Source of the DNA: a virus
IMG/VR virus record: IMGVR_UViG_3300032085_000175
Location: 1 to 35,998 of that record
Strand: one strand, 5' to 3'
DNA: 35,998 bases
The stretch's first letter is position 1; every line of letters starts with the position of its first letter. The notes under the pieces were generated by a model, which searched no databases, had not been told where the DNA came from, and saw nothing but the letters and a program-made list of their open reading frames with translations. Position numbers and translations under genes: made by a program. Shown here piece by piece: positions 1 to 7,156 of this stretch.

Positions 1-110
1 TTCCTTTCTTGGGGATCTTCTACTCTACAGTTTAACCAGTAATTACCATCTTCATCTTCATAGGGGCCATCAAGAACACGATGGACTTTAATCAGGATTG
101 TGTTAGCCAC
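1..110 (-). CDS. Partial small hypothetical protein, cut by the left edge
   Basis: An open frame enters from a GTG at 110 and runs off the window edge without a stop (36 codons visible). The visible part is acidic, with the stretch DGPYEDEDGNYW. The GTG overlaps the 3' end of the endonuclease I gene, matching the overlapping style of this operon, and there is no usable in-frame ATG. If the window were a closed circle the frame would continue into the right edge and stop after about nine more codons. No family is recognised. The start codon is uncertain because no strong ribosome binding site is visible. Confidence 0.45.
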   Translation of the reverse strand, partial: MANTILIKVHRVLDGPYEDEDGNYWLNCRVEDPQER

Positions 111-493
111 TCTTCGGGTATCCTTTTATCTGCGTACAAGAACCCATGCTTATTGCACCAATCCCCATATGTACTCTTTGCACCTTTGTACAACTTAGCC
201 TTAGAATTAGAAAAGACAAACCTTATGTCGAGAAAGGGATGTTGATCTTGTATGATTAAATGCTTCTTACGATCAGCTTGGACAAACCTACCTTTAGATT
301 CTATGATGATACCGTTAGGCAGTTTAAAGTCAGGAGTGTAAGTCTTATTCTCAAGAAGTTGCCATTGTACCTTTAGCTTCTCATATTCAAACTCTACACC
401 TCTGTCCTTAAGATCTTTAGCTATGTCATCTTCTAAACCAGATCTGTAGCCATTCTTTATTGCGTGTCTTCTACGTTCACTGGTGGTTGCCAT
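92..493 (-). CDS. T7 gp3-like endonuclease I (Holliday junction resolvase)
   Basis: 133 aa, close to the 149 aa of T7 endonuclease I. In T7 this enzyme cuts branched DNA, resolves junctions before packaging and helps degrade host DNA. The family signature is visible: a conserved acidic residue in YRSGLEDDIA (about residue 20), then YTPDFKLPNGIIIESKG (about 52-68), which carries the catalytic D, E and K of the PD-(D/E)XK fold, and a C-terminal aromatic/basic patch TYGDWCNKHGF. It is the last complete gene of the minus-strand replication operon and overlaps the exonuclease gene by 37 nt. Function is inferred from motifs and from its T7-like neighbours. Confidence 0.9.
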   Translation of the reverse strand: MATTSERRRHAIKNGYRSGLEDDIAKDLKDRGVEFEYEKLKVQWQLLENKTYTPDFKLPNGIIIESKGRFVQADRKKHLIIQDQHPFLDIRFVFSNSKAKLYKGAKSTYGDWCNKHGFLYADKRIPEEWLTQS

Positions 494-1170
494 ATCTCGC
501 CCTCTTTACGTCTAAGCCATAGTAGCCTAGCATTCTCTATTACCCTATCTACATCACCATCATAGGCTTTAACACAGGCTTCCCACAAGTCCTTTTCAGT
601 CTTAGCCTCACTTAACATCTTTGTAGCTTTAACTGGGCCTACACGATATAAACCAACTATGTTGTCTGCCCTATCGCCCGTTAAAATCTGGTTGTAGAAG
701 AATTGTAGTCCTGACCAGTCATCTACTGTTTTCCACTCGTTCTTACCAAAGTTAAAGTGGTGACAAGGTATCTGCAACATATCTTTGTCTATTGAGGCAA
801 CGACAGTATCAGGTCCAAGTCTTGTTGCTTCTATTGCTATAAGGTCATCAGCTTCTTCTCCTTCGCTAGTTATAGCATTGTATTTAGTAGTTAGATGATC
901 ACGAATATGGTAAAGATGTACTGGCTTTTCTACTGATTTACGGTTGCCTTTGTACTCATGTGACTTAGCTATTTCGTGTCGGAAGTTCCCCTTACCAGTT
1001 AGGTAGACTATATAGTCATCTGGCTCAGGGAACAACACAGTTTGCTCAAGTATAAAGTCAACAAGCTCATCAGCTTTAGCTTCAGCATCCTTTGGAAACA
1101 AGTCCTGAGTAGCAAAGGCTGACCGATAAGCTACAATGTCACCATCAATTAGCACTTTGCCATAGTTCAT
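457..1170 (-). CDS. T7 gp6-like 5'-3' exonuclease (FEN family)
   Basis: 237 aa. A flap-endonuclease-type 5' nuclease expected to remove RNA primers and degrade DNA 5' to 3' during replication. Visible motifs in order: IDGDIVAYRSA near the N terminus (first metal-binding aspartate), YKGNRK (arch/helical region), EGEEADDLIA (acidic cluster), ASIDKDMLQIP (second metal site) and LTGDRADNIVGLYRVGP (helix-hairpin-helix DNA-binding region with a further aspartate pair). It lies between the ssDNA-binding protein cluster and endonuclease I, an order typical of T7-like replication modules. Its ATG shares a base with the stop of the upstream 66-aa gene (TAATG), implying translational coupling. Confidence 0.92.
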   Translation of the reverse strand: MNYGKVLIDGDIVAYRSAFATQDLFPKDAEAKADELVDFILEQTVLFPEPDDYIVYLTGKGNFRHEIAKSHEYKGNRKSVEKPVHLYHIRDHLTTKYNAITSEGEEADDLIAIEATRLGPDTVVASIDKDMLQIPCHHFNFGKNEWKTVDDWSGLQFFYNQILTGDRADNIVGLYRVGPVKATKMLSEAKTEKDLWEACVKAYDGDVDRVIENARLLWLRRKEGEIWQPPVNVEDTQ

Positions 1171-1370
1171 TACAAGTCTCCAAACACCATCTTACCATCA
1201 TCCTTCTCAAATGCTACAGCTTCAACATATGTAAACCCTGCTGACCTAGTAGCTTCAGCGAAGACGTATGCTAATGAATATAAGTCCTCTACCCCATAAC
1301 GCTCAACACTTGTCTTACCATCAAACCCATCTTCTTCACTATCATTCTCAAAGGTGATTGTAACTTTCAT
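1170..1370 (-). CDS. Small hypothetical protein, 66 aa
   Basis: I chose the ATG at 1370 rather than one 19 codons upstream. The internal start begins MKVTITFENDSEED, sits 4 nt after the stop of the SSB gene and has a GGTGGG-type ribosome binding site, while the longer form would overlap the SSB gene. The protein is acidic and ends AVAFEKDDGKMVFGDL. No family is recognised. Its place between the SSB and exonuclease genes suggests a minor role in DNA metabolism, but that is only context. Confidence 0.7.
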   Translation of the reverse strand: MKVTITFENDSEEDGFDGKTSVERYGVEDLYSLAYVFAEATRSAGFTYVEAVAFEKDDGKMVFGDL

Positions 1371-1374
1371 TGTA

Positions 1375-1929
1375 TCATCCCACCATAAACAGTTCGTCAT
1401 CTTCTGATGGGGCTGAGTTAGTCTCATAAGCTACATGCTCAGTAATTCCCACATTCATTAGACGAACCCCTGCTCCACTAGCATAAGTCTCGAACTGCAC
1501 TTTAGCTTTAGTGCCGTTCCCGATAGCGCCATCTTCTGAAAAGCTCCACAGACGCTTGTTCTCTTTCCCTTGGGTGAGGTCTACTACTGTAGGTGCGCCA
1601 CCATAGTCTACGTCTACAGGCTCTCCTGTCTTCTTATCGGAGAAGGTCTTAACGTCAGATACCATACGCTTAACCTTCATGTATTTACCGATACCAAATT
1701 CAGCATTCCCCTGTAGGACACGCTGTGAGTTCATAGGCGTCAGGTCTAACCCATCAGCTACTAGCTTTTCAATTTGGTCTTCGTCAGTAAAGTAAGCATT
1801 AACGATATACTGCCCACCTTTTTGATGGATTGCTTGTGCTGCTCGTGATCCATCTGGTGATCCCATGTCTGCGTTTTCGGGGAAGATCTTAGCATACTCT
1901 AAAACCATATCCATTGTGTATTTAGCCAT
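1375..1929 (-). CDS. T7 gp2.5-like single-stranded DNA-binding protein
   Basis: 184 aa. Expected to coat ssDNA and contact the polymerase and primase-helicase. The OB-fold part is recognised from the run GNGTKAKVQFETY near residues 138-150 and the later HVAYE. The C-terminal tail is acidic and ends with an aromatic residue near the terminus (SEDDELFMVG), as in T7 gp2.5, where the tail binds partner proteins. It is the first gene after the promoter at 1962-1991, so the SSB cluster can be transcribed independently of the polymerase gene upstream. A good ribosome binding site (GAAAGGAAC) precedes the ATG. Confidence 0.88.
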   Translation of the reverse strand: MAKYTMDMVLEYAKIFPENADMGSPDGSRAAQAIHQKGGQYIVNAYFTDEDQIEKLVADGLDLTPMNSQRVLQGNAEFGIGKYMKVKRMVSDVKTFSDKKTGEPVDVDYGGAPTVVDLTQGKENKRLWSFSEDGAIGNGTKAKVQFETYASGAGVRLMNVGITEHVAYETNSAPSEDDELFMVG

Positions 1930-1961
1930 TGTCGAGTTCCTTTCGTAAGGGCTGGTAATTA

Positions 1962-1991
1962 TTAATAGGGATACAAATCACAAAAAGTCAA
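1962..1991 (-). promoter_or_regulatory. Promoter for the SSB/exonuclease cluster
   Basis: On the minus strand: -35 TTGACT (1991-1986), an 18-bp spacer ending TTTGTATCCC, then -10 TATTAA (1967-1962). The spacer end and -10 are nearly identical to the promoters at 5880-5909 and 13371-13400. It lies in the 85-bp gap between the DNA polymerase and SSB genes. Confidence 0.75.
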
Positions 1992-2014
1992 CCTAGAAAA
2001 TGTAATTTATTTTA

Positions 2015-3847
2015 CTAATGTATATCGGCATATGTACTTCCAAATTGAGCGTCGATCCCTAAGTCTATGTTTAGATTCAGTTGTTTGTTTAAATCTTGTA
2101 TAGAGTACTCCATATTTATTTTTGTCTCCATTTCATCACCCTCTTTAACTAACGCTATAATCTCGTCGTGGAACTGACCAACAGTCTTGATACCCTTCTC
2201 ACGACATCCCTTAACCCAGTTATCAAAGCAATAGACACCCGTACTCTGGTTCAAGGTACTGAAGCGGTCTTTCTCACTTCGTAGGCTATACCAGAACTTA
2301 GACACTGGATTCTGTACCCACATGCTGCCAAATAACTCTCTAGTTCGTAGGCTATCAGCTACCTTGGTTACTGACCAGTTACGTGACCAGAATGCTTCCA
2401 GAAGGGTCTTAGCCTCTTTGACACTCATACCTGTCTCACGGGCCAGCTTAGGCGCTCCTACGCCATATGTAGCACTGTAGTTCACTACTTTGTAATTCTT
2501 GCGTAGTGACTTCAAGCTACGTTCCCCTGAGTTATGCTTATCAATGTCATCTTGTGTGATAACACCAGCATGTTTAGCTAGGTCTAAGTGTGGATCAAAG
2601 CCCTCTTTACTCATCTCAGCTACATAATCAGGATCTAGTGGTTTCATGTAGTGACGCTTGGTTGTGTCCTCTAAGCTAGTCATGTCAGCCCCACATAAGC
2701 TATAACCATCAGGTGCAGTCAAACACCCACGTATCTCAGCACCATAGGGCTTTTCCACTGAGGGTAGATTGACTAAAGGTTTTGCATGACGGAAACGCAT
2801 TGTGTTGGTAAATCCTGCGATTGTTGCTTGCACGTATCCATCACGCTCTGCATCAACCATGCCTTTAAGAACAGAAATACGATGGCTGAGAACAGAAAGC
2901 CCATCAAGGATGACCACAGCAGGGTCGACAGAGGCCAATCTTCTGACTGACGGGCATAGTTCTCCATCCTTTCGTACTTGTGGTATTTGCTTCTCTTCGC
3001 CATCACTACCCCTTTCAAACTTGAAGGTACTTGGGTTCCACCCAATAGAATATAACCAATCCTTTACTTGAGGTGGTGAGTTAGGATTAGCCCGTTCTTC
3101 ACCTATCTTAACGACAAAGGATTGTACACCCTCTGGCTGCTTGTATTCCTTGCGTAGCTCCTCAAACCTTTCGCCATGTGACGATAGCTCACCGTCCTTC
3201 TTGTACATTACCTTTGGCCTATGTTGCACCTTAGTCAGGATACGCTTAGGCATAGCATCAGCTAACTGCTCGATCTTCTCAGCCTTCATAGCTTCCCATT
3301 CCGCTAGATGACCCTTAGCTTTGGTTACATCTAATTTCCACTGTAGGGCCTCTTGTTCTGCTGCACACTGTAGCTTGAATGTAAGGTAGTCAATGAAACG
3401 CCACTTCTCATCTTCATCAGGGTATAGCTTCTTAAGTTTGATGTCCAAGTCACGCCATAGTCTAGCATTGATCTTAACGTCCTCATTACACCTGTGAGCA
3501 TACTCTTCTGGTGTTAGGCTAGACCAATCAGCAATTTTAGGCTTAGGCACTCCATAGTCCTCTCCGTAGCCCTCAAGACCATGTTTGACACGGCTATGGT
3601 TTAGATACCAAGACAGAGCTAACGTATCCACTAGCTTTGCTGTAATCTTAACCCTTAGAACCTTTTCCACTGCGGGGATGTCGAACCTTACAATGTTGTG
3701 TCCTATCAGGATTGGTGCTTCCTCAAGGAAGATACGCATAGCTACATAGTCATGTGTATGTTGCACATTCCCTTGGTCATCCATCCAAGATATTACATGG
3801 ATCTTAGTGCTATCTAAGCCGTCTGTTTCTATATCAAATACTGGCAT
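2015..3847 (-). CDS. Family A DNA polymerase (T7 gp5-like)
   Basis: 610 aa, shorter than T7 gp5 (704). An N-terminal 3'-5' proofreading domain is present: FDIETDGL (D5, E7), GHNIVRFDIPAVEK (D56) and CNEDV (D123), although the tyrosine usual in the third exonuclease motif is not obvious. The palm has motif A with D388 and E393 in GADMTSLEDTT, motif B with R449, K453 and Y457 in the LRKNYKVVNYSATYG helix, and motif C HDE at about 560-562. It is the replicative polymerase of this phage, working with the gp4-like helicase upstream and the gp2.5-like SSB downstream. Its start overlaps the stop of the HNH gene. Three copies of the TTTCCACTG repeat lie inside it. Confidence 0.95.
   Translation of the reverse strand: MPVFDIETDGLDSTKIHVISWMDDQGNVQHTHDYVAMRIFLEEAPILIGHNIVRFDIPAVEKVLRVKITAKLVDTLALSWYLNHSRVKHGLEGYGEDYGVPKPKIADWSSLTPEEYAHRCNEDVKINARLWRDLDIKLKKLYPDEDEKWRFIDYLTFKLQCAAEQEALQWKLDVTKAKGHLAEWEAMKAEKIEQLADAMPKRILTKVQHRPKVMYKKDGELSSHGERFEELRKEYKQPEGVQSFVVKIGEERANPNSPPQVKDWLYSIGWNPSTFKFERGSDGEEKQIPQVRKDGELCPSVRRLASVDPAVVILDGLSVLSHRISVLKGMVDAERDGYVQATIAGFTNTMRFRHAKPLVNLPSVEKPYGAEIRGCLTAPDGYSLCGADMTSLEDTTKRHYMKPLDPDYVAEMSKEGFDPHLDLAKHAGVITQDDIDKHNSGERSLKSLRKNYKVVNYSATYGVGAPKLARETGMSVKEAKTLLEAFWSRNWSVTKVADSLRTRELFGSMWVQNPVSKFWYSLRSEKDRFSTLNQSTGVYCFDNWVKGCREKGIKTVGQFHDEIIALVKEGDEMETKINMEYSIQDLNKQLNLNIDLGIDAQFGSTYADIH
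2752..2760 (+). repeat. TTTCCACTG repeat copy inside the DNA polymerase gene
   Basis: Nine-base copy followed by AGGG. On the coding (minus) strand it encodes part of PSVEK. It belongs to the dispersed repeat described at 10214-10322. Confidence 0.6.
3335..3343 (+). repeat. TTTCCACTG repeat copy inside the DNA polymerase gene
   Basis: Nine-base copy followed by TAGGG. On the coding strand it reads through QWK, a different frame from the neighbouring copies. Confidence 0.6.
3664..3672 (+). repeat. TTTCCACTG repeat copy inside the DNA polymerase gene
   Basis: Nine-base copy followed by CGGGG. It encodes AVEK within exonuclease motif II on the coding strand. Confidence 0.6.
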
Positions 3848-4272
3848 TACTTATATTTACCTCTTTTTGTACTTACGTTTTCTCCCATTCGAAAAGAAGC
3901 CAACCTTAAATAGTCACTATAAATATCTGAAAGTTCTGCATCTTTTACAGAGTCGTAGTTATCACCATTAGCACCCAAAGTCTTATTGCAAGATCTGCAA
4001 ATAAACCCCCTAAACATGTTTGTTTTATGACAGTGATCTAAATCGACCCTAATATCTGACTGTCCACAACACTCACAATAATTAGGCTTTAAAGAATCGA
4101 ACCCCGCTTTTAGTCTATTCTTTAAGTTCTGTCTTTCTGAGTAACAAGGCTTACAAACATTACAGCGTCCATCTGAATTATAGGAGTGTTTATAATAGCT
4201 ATTTAATGTTTTATCCTCTGAACATATTTTACAAGCTTTAGTATTAGTGAATAACTCCAGTTGTTCTGACAT
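3847..4272 (-). CDS. HNH endonuclease VII-like protein
   Basis: 141 aa. Two treble-clef-like cysteine pairs near the N terminus (CKIC at about 15-18, CNVCKPC at about 37-43) precede a Recombination endonuclease VII core: CECCG, then VDLDHCHKT with the conserved DHxH, and CRSCNKTLG. T4 endonuclease VII resolves branched DNA; relatives in phages are often free-standing homing-type HNH enzymes. It sits between the primase-helicase and polymerase genes, coupled on both sides (TAATG with the primase stop). That could mean a resolvase role or a mobile HNH gene inserted into the replication operon. I cannot tell these apart from sequence alone. Confidence 0.85.
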   Translation of the reverse strand: MSEQLELFTNTKACKICSEDKTLNSYYKHSYNSDGRCNVCKPCYSERQNLKNRLKAGFDSLKPNYCECCGQSDIRVDLDHCHKTNMFRGFICRSCNKTLGANGDNYDSVKDAELSDIYSDYLRLASFRMGENVSTKRGKYK

Positions 4273-5804
4273 TATATTACCTCTCGTAGTGTAAATGTTT
4301 CTGAGTTAAACCGCATCATACCAGCCCTACCTTCTTCTGAGCATGGACGGTTCTTCTGTACTGTTATGTGCGTTGTGTTGCGTTCCTGTAAGTCCTCTGC
4401 CTCTTTGTCACGGGAGAGGTCTAAGATAACTGATGCTCGTTGTCCAATCATCTTACAGTACTTAGGATCGCCATTGTCGTTAGTATGGGCAATAGTTACG
4501 ATACCTACGTTTAGCTCCGCTGATAATTTAGACAACCTGACCGATAAGTCAGCTAACATCTGCTCCTTACTCTCTTCTGACTGACCAGATACTACATCTT
4601 GGATAGGCTCAAAGAATACAAACTTACAGCCACATGCTTGACTAAAGTATCTAATCTGATCACATAGTTCATCAGAACCTTGACCATCACTCAGGTAGAA
4701 CTGGTAAAATAACTCATCCTTAGTTAGCTGTTGAATAGCCTCTATCACAAGATCATCAGCGTCCTTCTCTTCGATAAGATCCCTACGTGTCAGATTATCG
4801 TTTAGCTCATACGATACAAGGCCAAGTAAAGATCTTAGCTTAGTCTCTTCCAAATGCCATGCAGCAAAAGGTATGTTATGTTGTAACATGTTATACTCTA
4901 AGTAACGCATGATCTCAGTCTTACCGATACCTGTGGGAGCTTTGATAACTGTGAAGTGACCCTGCATCAGACCTAAGATCTTATCGTCTAGTGCTTGGAT
5001 TCCAGTGGGTACATACTGATGCTCAGGCGTATCTTTGTACAAGCTAATGAAGTCATCAGTACTGTTAAGAACATTCTCAGGCGTGTACTTCCTAGCATTC
5101 CACCATGCACTCTTAAATTCCCCTGCTGCCCCATTGGTAAGGAACTCATTAGCGTCCTTGAACTTGTCGTGAGGTACACGGTAAACCTTGTTAGGAAACA
5201 GTTTAGCCATACGATCAGCTACAGCATTCCCCGCTTCATCGTTATCTACAGATAGAATAATCTTCTCAAAGCTATTGAGCCACTCTGTACACTTCTCCCA
5301 GAGCTTCTTAGAAGGCGTAGCAGAGGGTAAAGATACTACAGGGTTGGTGTATTGGCTCTTAAGCATTTGGGCTACTGACAGAGCGTCTAATTCACCCTCA
5401 GTAACTGTTACCATCTTAGAGCTACCAGCGGTAAACAGGTTCATACCGAATAGTTCATCACCCTTAAAGCCATCCTTAGTGTAGAATATCTTATCATCTA
5501 GTTTGCGTACTTTAATTCCCCCGCTGGGGTATACATATTCCTGACGGTCAGAGTAAGTCTGTACGCCAAAGTCTTCCATAGTCTTAGCTGTAATGCCTCG
5601 CATAGCTACATAATTTCCACTGGCGGGGTCTTCTATGCGTTTAGGCGTATAATCAACTACAGTACTCATGTTATCGTAATCCTTTCTAAGTCTACCCTTA
5701 GCTCCACAGGAGAAACATTGGTAAACATTCTTATCTTCGTTGTAGCTATAGCAACCCTTGTGGTTACAATGTGGACAAGTTTGGTGCGCTACTTCAGTCA
5801 TCAC
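4272..5804 (-). CDS. T7 gp4-like primase-helicase
   Basis: 510 aa. The N-terminal primase zinc ribbon is visible (C10, C13, C30, C33 in TCPHC and CFSC). A TOPRIM domain follows with VTEGELDALSV (about 134-144) and SVDNDEAG (about 185-192). The C-terminal RecA-like helicase has Walker A APTGIGKT (about 289-296), an acidic strand KFVFFEPIQD and a motif-3 region with IAHTNDNGD. It unwinds DNA ahead of the family A polymerase and lays primers. It is the first gene after the promoter at 5880-5909 and starts ATGATGACTG after a GAGGT-type ribosome binding site. One repeat copy (5614-5630) lies within it. Confidence 0.95.
   Translation of the reverse strand: MMTEVAHQTCPHCNHKGCYSYNEDKNVYQCFSCGAKGRLRKDYDNMSTVVDYTPKRIEDPASGNYVAMRGITAKTMEDFGVQTYSDRQEYVYPSGGIKVRKLDDKIFYTKDGFKGDELFGMNLFTAGSSKMVTVTEGELDALSVAQMLKSQYTNPVVSLPSATPSKKLWEKCTEWLNSFEKIILSVDNDEAGNAVADRMAKLFPNKVYRVPHDKFKDANEFLTNGAAGEFKSAWWNARKYTPENVLNSTDDFISLYKDTPEHQYVPTGIQALDDKILGLMQGHFTVIKAPTGIGKTEIMRYLEYNMLQHNIPFAAWHLEETKLRSLLGLVSYELNDNLTRRDLIEEKDADDLVIEAIQQLTKDELFYQFYLSDGQGSDELCDQIRYFSQACGCKFVFFEPIQDVVSGQSEESKEQMLADLSVRLSKLSAELNVGIVTIAHTNDNGDPKYCKMIGQRASVILDLSRDKEAEDLQERNTTHITVQKNRPCSEEGRAGMMRFNSETFTLREVI
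5614..5630 (+). repeat. 17-bp repeat copy inside the primase-helicase gene
   Basis: TTTCCACTGGCGGGGTC differs at one base from the copies clustered at 10214-10302, yet sits inside coding sequence, where it encodes DPASGN on the minus strand. Confidence 0.7.
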
Positions 5805-5849
5805 TTACCTCTTACTTAAGTTTTATTACTAACTAATAATAATAAACTA

Positions 5850-5861
5850 AAGTTTATACTT
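5850..5861 (-). promoter_or_regulatory. AAGTATAAACTT element downstream of the primase promoter
   Basis: On the minus strand this near-palindrome begins 18 nt after the -10 box at 5880-5885. A nearly identical element (AAGTATATACTT) begins 18 nt after the -10 of the 13371-13400 promoter. It could be an operator or a transcript-start structure. Confidence 0.45.
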
Positions 5862-5879
5862 ACGTTAAAGGGACACTTA

Positions 5880-5909
5880 CTAATAGGGATACAAATCAAA
5901 AAAAGTCAA
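5880..5909 (-). promoter_or_regulatory. Promoter for the primase-helicase/polymerase cluster
   Basis: Minus strand: TTGACT (5909-5904), 18-bp spacer ending GATTTGTATCCC, then -10 TATTAG (5885-5880). It lies just after the stop of the sigma-like gene, in a 107-bp gap, and matches the promoter at 1962-1991 at nearly every position from the spacer end through the -10. Confidence 0.78.
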
Positions 5910-5911
5910 CT

Positions 5912-6481
5912 TCACAAATTGTTACAGACCTTTTCAAAGGCTTTAGAAATCCTCTTATCTATAGCTTGTTTAGTTACTCCAAGTTTGTAAGCTACTTCAT
6001 CTAGTGTCATCTCATCCCAGTATCGGAGCTTAATTATTTCTAACTCCTCTTTATTTAACTGTTCTTCAACTACATAAATTACATAATTCTCGTAATCTGC
6101 CTTCTCGTATTCTTCTGCGTGGTCAGGTATAGATGATGAAAACTCTTCGTAGGATACAGCCTCAGACGACAGAATATTCCTTAGCCAATTAGCACCACCT
6201 TCTGACATATTACCTATATCTTCGTCGTTAATATCATGTGACAAACGCCTAGCTACGTTATGTTTAGGTATACTAACAGGTTGTAGGCTTAAGTTAATGT
6301 AGTCATGCATGGCTCTATTAGCCTCACGATACAGTTTCGCTGGGTGTACCTCTGGATCTTCAGCCCTTAACTCTAGGCAGACTATAGCTCCCTCAGATAC
6401 TATGTCATCAAAGTCATTAGGCCTGTTATATTTGTGTGCTAACTTACGACACATATTTATAAGATCTTCATTACTTATCAT
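5912..6481 (-). CDS. Sigma-70-family RNA polymerase sigma factor (phage-encoded)
   Basis: 189 aa. The N-terminal half resembles sigma region 2: YNRPNDFDDIVSEGAIVCLE corresponds to the core-binding part, followed by YREANRAMHDYI and a PVSIPKH segment. The C-terminal segment from about 140 is region 4: LNKEELEIIKLRYWDEMTLD, then the helix-turn-helix VAYKLGVTKQAIDKRISKAF. Such factors redirect host RNA polymerase to phage promoters. No phage RNA polymerase gene is present, so this is the best candidate for middle/late control. It overlaps the upstream 69-aa gene by ATGA, and a promoter of the shared type lies right behind its stop. Confidence 0.85.
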   Translation of the reverse strand: MISNEDLINMCRKLAHKYNRPNDFDDIVSEGAIVCLELRAEDPEVHPAKLYREANRAMHDYINLSLQPVSIPKHNVARRLSHDINDEDIGNMSEGGANWLRNILSSEAVSYEEFSSSIPDHAEEYEKADYENYVIYVVEEQLNKEELEIIKLRYWDEMTLDEVAYKLGVTKQAIDKRISKAFEKVCNNL

Positions 6482-6687
6482 AAGGGTTTCCTCTTAGGTT
6501 TGATAGAGGCTGATATAACCTCAGTCTTTAGGCATTGACCTATGGCATTCCTATCAATGGCATACACAGGCTCGTAATAGGCTGGTAGAGCGTTTCCACA
6601 AGCCCTAGCACTAGGGAAGATGATATTAGATTGTAGGTAGTCACCATTAAGCGTATAGCTCAACACAAGGACAGTATAGAACAACAT
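6478..6687 (-). CDS. Small protein with hydrophobic N terminus, 69 aa
   Basis: Starts MLFYTVLVLSYTLNGDYLQS, a short hydrophobic stretch that could be a signal peptide or anchor. Two cysteines follow (ARACGNAL and GQCLKTE), then a basic tail KPKRKPL. A periplasmic or membrane location is possible but unproven. Stop and next start share ATGA with the sigma gene; its own ATG overlaps the stop of the 55-aa gene upstream. Family not recognised. Confidence 0.72.
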   Translation of the reverse strand: MLFYTVLVLSYTLNGDYLQSNIIFPSARACGNALPAYYEPVYAIDRNAIGQCLKTEVISASIKPKRKPL

Positions 6688-6854
6688 TATAGATACTCCA
6701 CTACTCTACCAGTATCCCACTTCTTAGCCTCTTTCTGGGCTTCCTCACGGCTGTTAAAGACCCAGACCTCAGTGTCATACGTCCAAGGGTCTTCCTTCCT
6801 TACGAAAGTGTATTCCCCCTTCTCAACCTCTATTTCCACTACATACCTACCCAT
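6687..6854 (-). CDS. Small hypothetical protein, 55 aa
   Basis: Begins MGRYVVEIEVEKGEY and ends KWDTGRVVEYL. It has alternating beta-like hydrophobics followed by a charged helix SREEAQKEAKKW. The stop TAA overlaps the next ATG (TAATG) and the start overlaps the upstream gene by 8 nt, so it is embedded in a coupled chain, which is the main evidence that it is real. Function unknown. Confidence 0.75.
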   Translation of the reverse strand: MGRYVVEIEVEKGEYTFVRKEDPWTYDTEVWVFNSREEAQKEAKKWDTGRVVEYL

Positions 6855-7008
6855 CACTTTTCTCCTTCTCTAAGCCAGCCTTTACTAATGTTACAAAGCC
6901 TACGTCAAAGATAGCCATAAATGTCTCAGGGTCACACTCTACTTGTAGTGTAGCACTACCATCTTCATGCTCTTCTATATCTGTTATTTTTATCATGTCA
7001 CTCTTCAT
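6847..7008 (-). CDS. Small acidic hypothetical protein, 53 aa
   Basis: Starts MKSDMIKITDIEEHEDG and continues with an amphipathic segment PETFMAIFDVGFVTLVKAGL, ending EKEKSDG. Resembles small acidic phage accessory proteins. It overlaps both neighbours (8 nt downstream, 11 nt upstream). No function can be assigned. Confidence 0.72.
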   Translation of the reverse strand: MKSDMIKITDIEEHEDGSATLQVECDPETFMAIFDVGFVTLVKAGLEKEKSDG

Positions 7009-7156
7009 GGTTTATCCTTCTGCTATACTTACGGAATCTTTTATTGTAAGCACGTTTGATCTTCCTTACCTGTCCTGATTTCCATCGTAGGAACTTACGT
7101 GATTTACTTAGGGCATCATATTCATCACCACCCTTCATAGGTATACGCTTATTCAT
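6998..7156 (-). CDS. Very basic small protein, 52 aa
   Basis: Lysine/arginine-rich throughout: MNKRIPMKGGDEYDALSKSR followed by KFLRWKSGQVRKIKRAYNKR. The charge suggests nucleic-acid binding, but there is no recognised domain. It overlaps the 3' end of thyX by 8 nt and the next gene by 11 nt. Similar tiny basic proteins are common next to replication genes in marine phages. Confidence 0.75.
   Translation of the reverse strand: MNKRIPMKGGDEYDALSKSRKFLRWKSGQVRKIKRAYNKRFRKYSRRINHEE

Noticed and set aside
2773-3045. Minus-strand frame with a predicted transmembrane segment inside the polymerase gene
   Set aside because: Lies entirely within the polymerase coding sequence in another frame, with no start signal; a shadow frame.
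5517-5535. A further TTTCCACTG-like repeat (TTCCCCCGCTGGGGT)
   Set aside because: Only loosely similar to the core; not counted.
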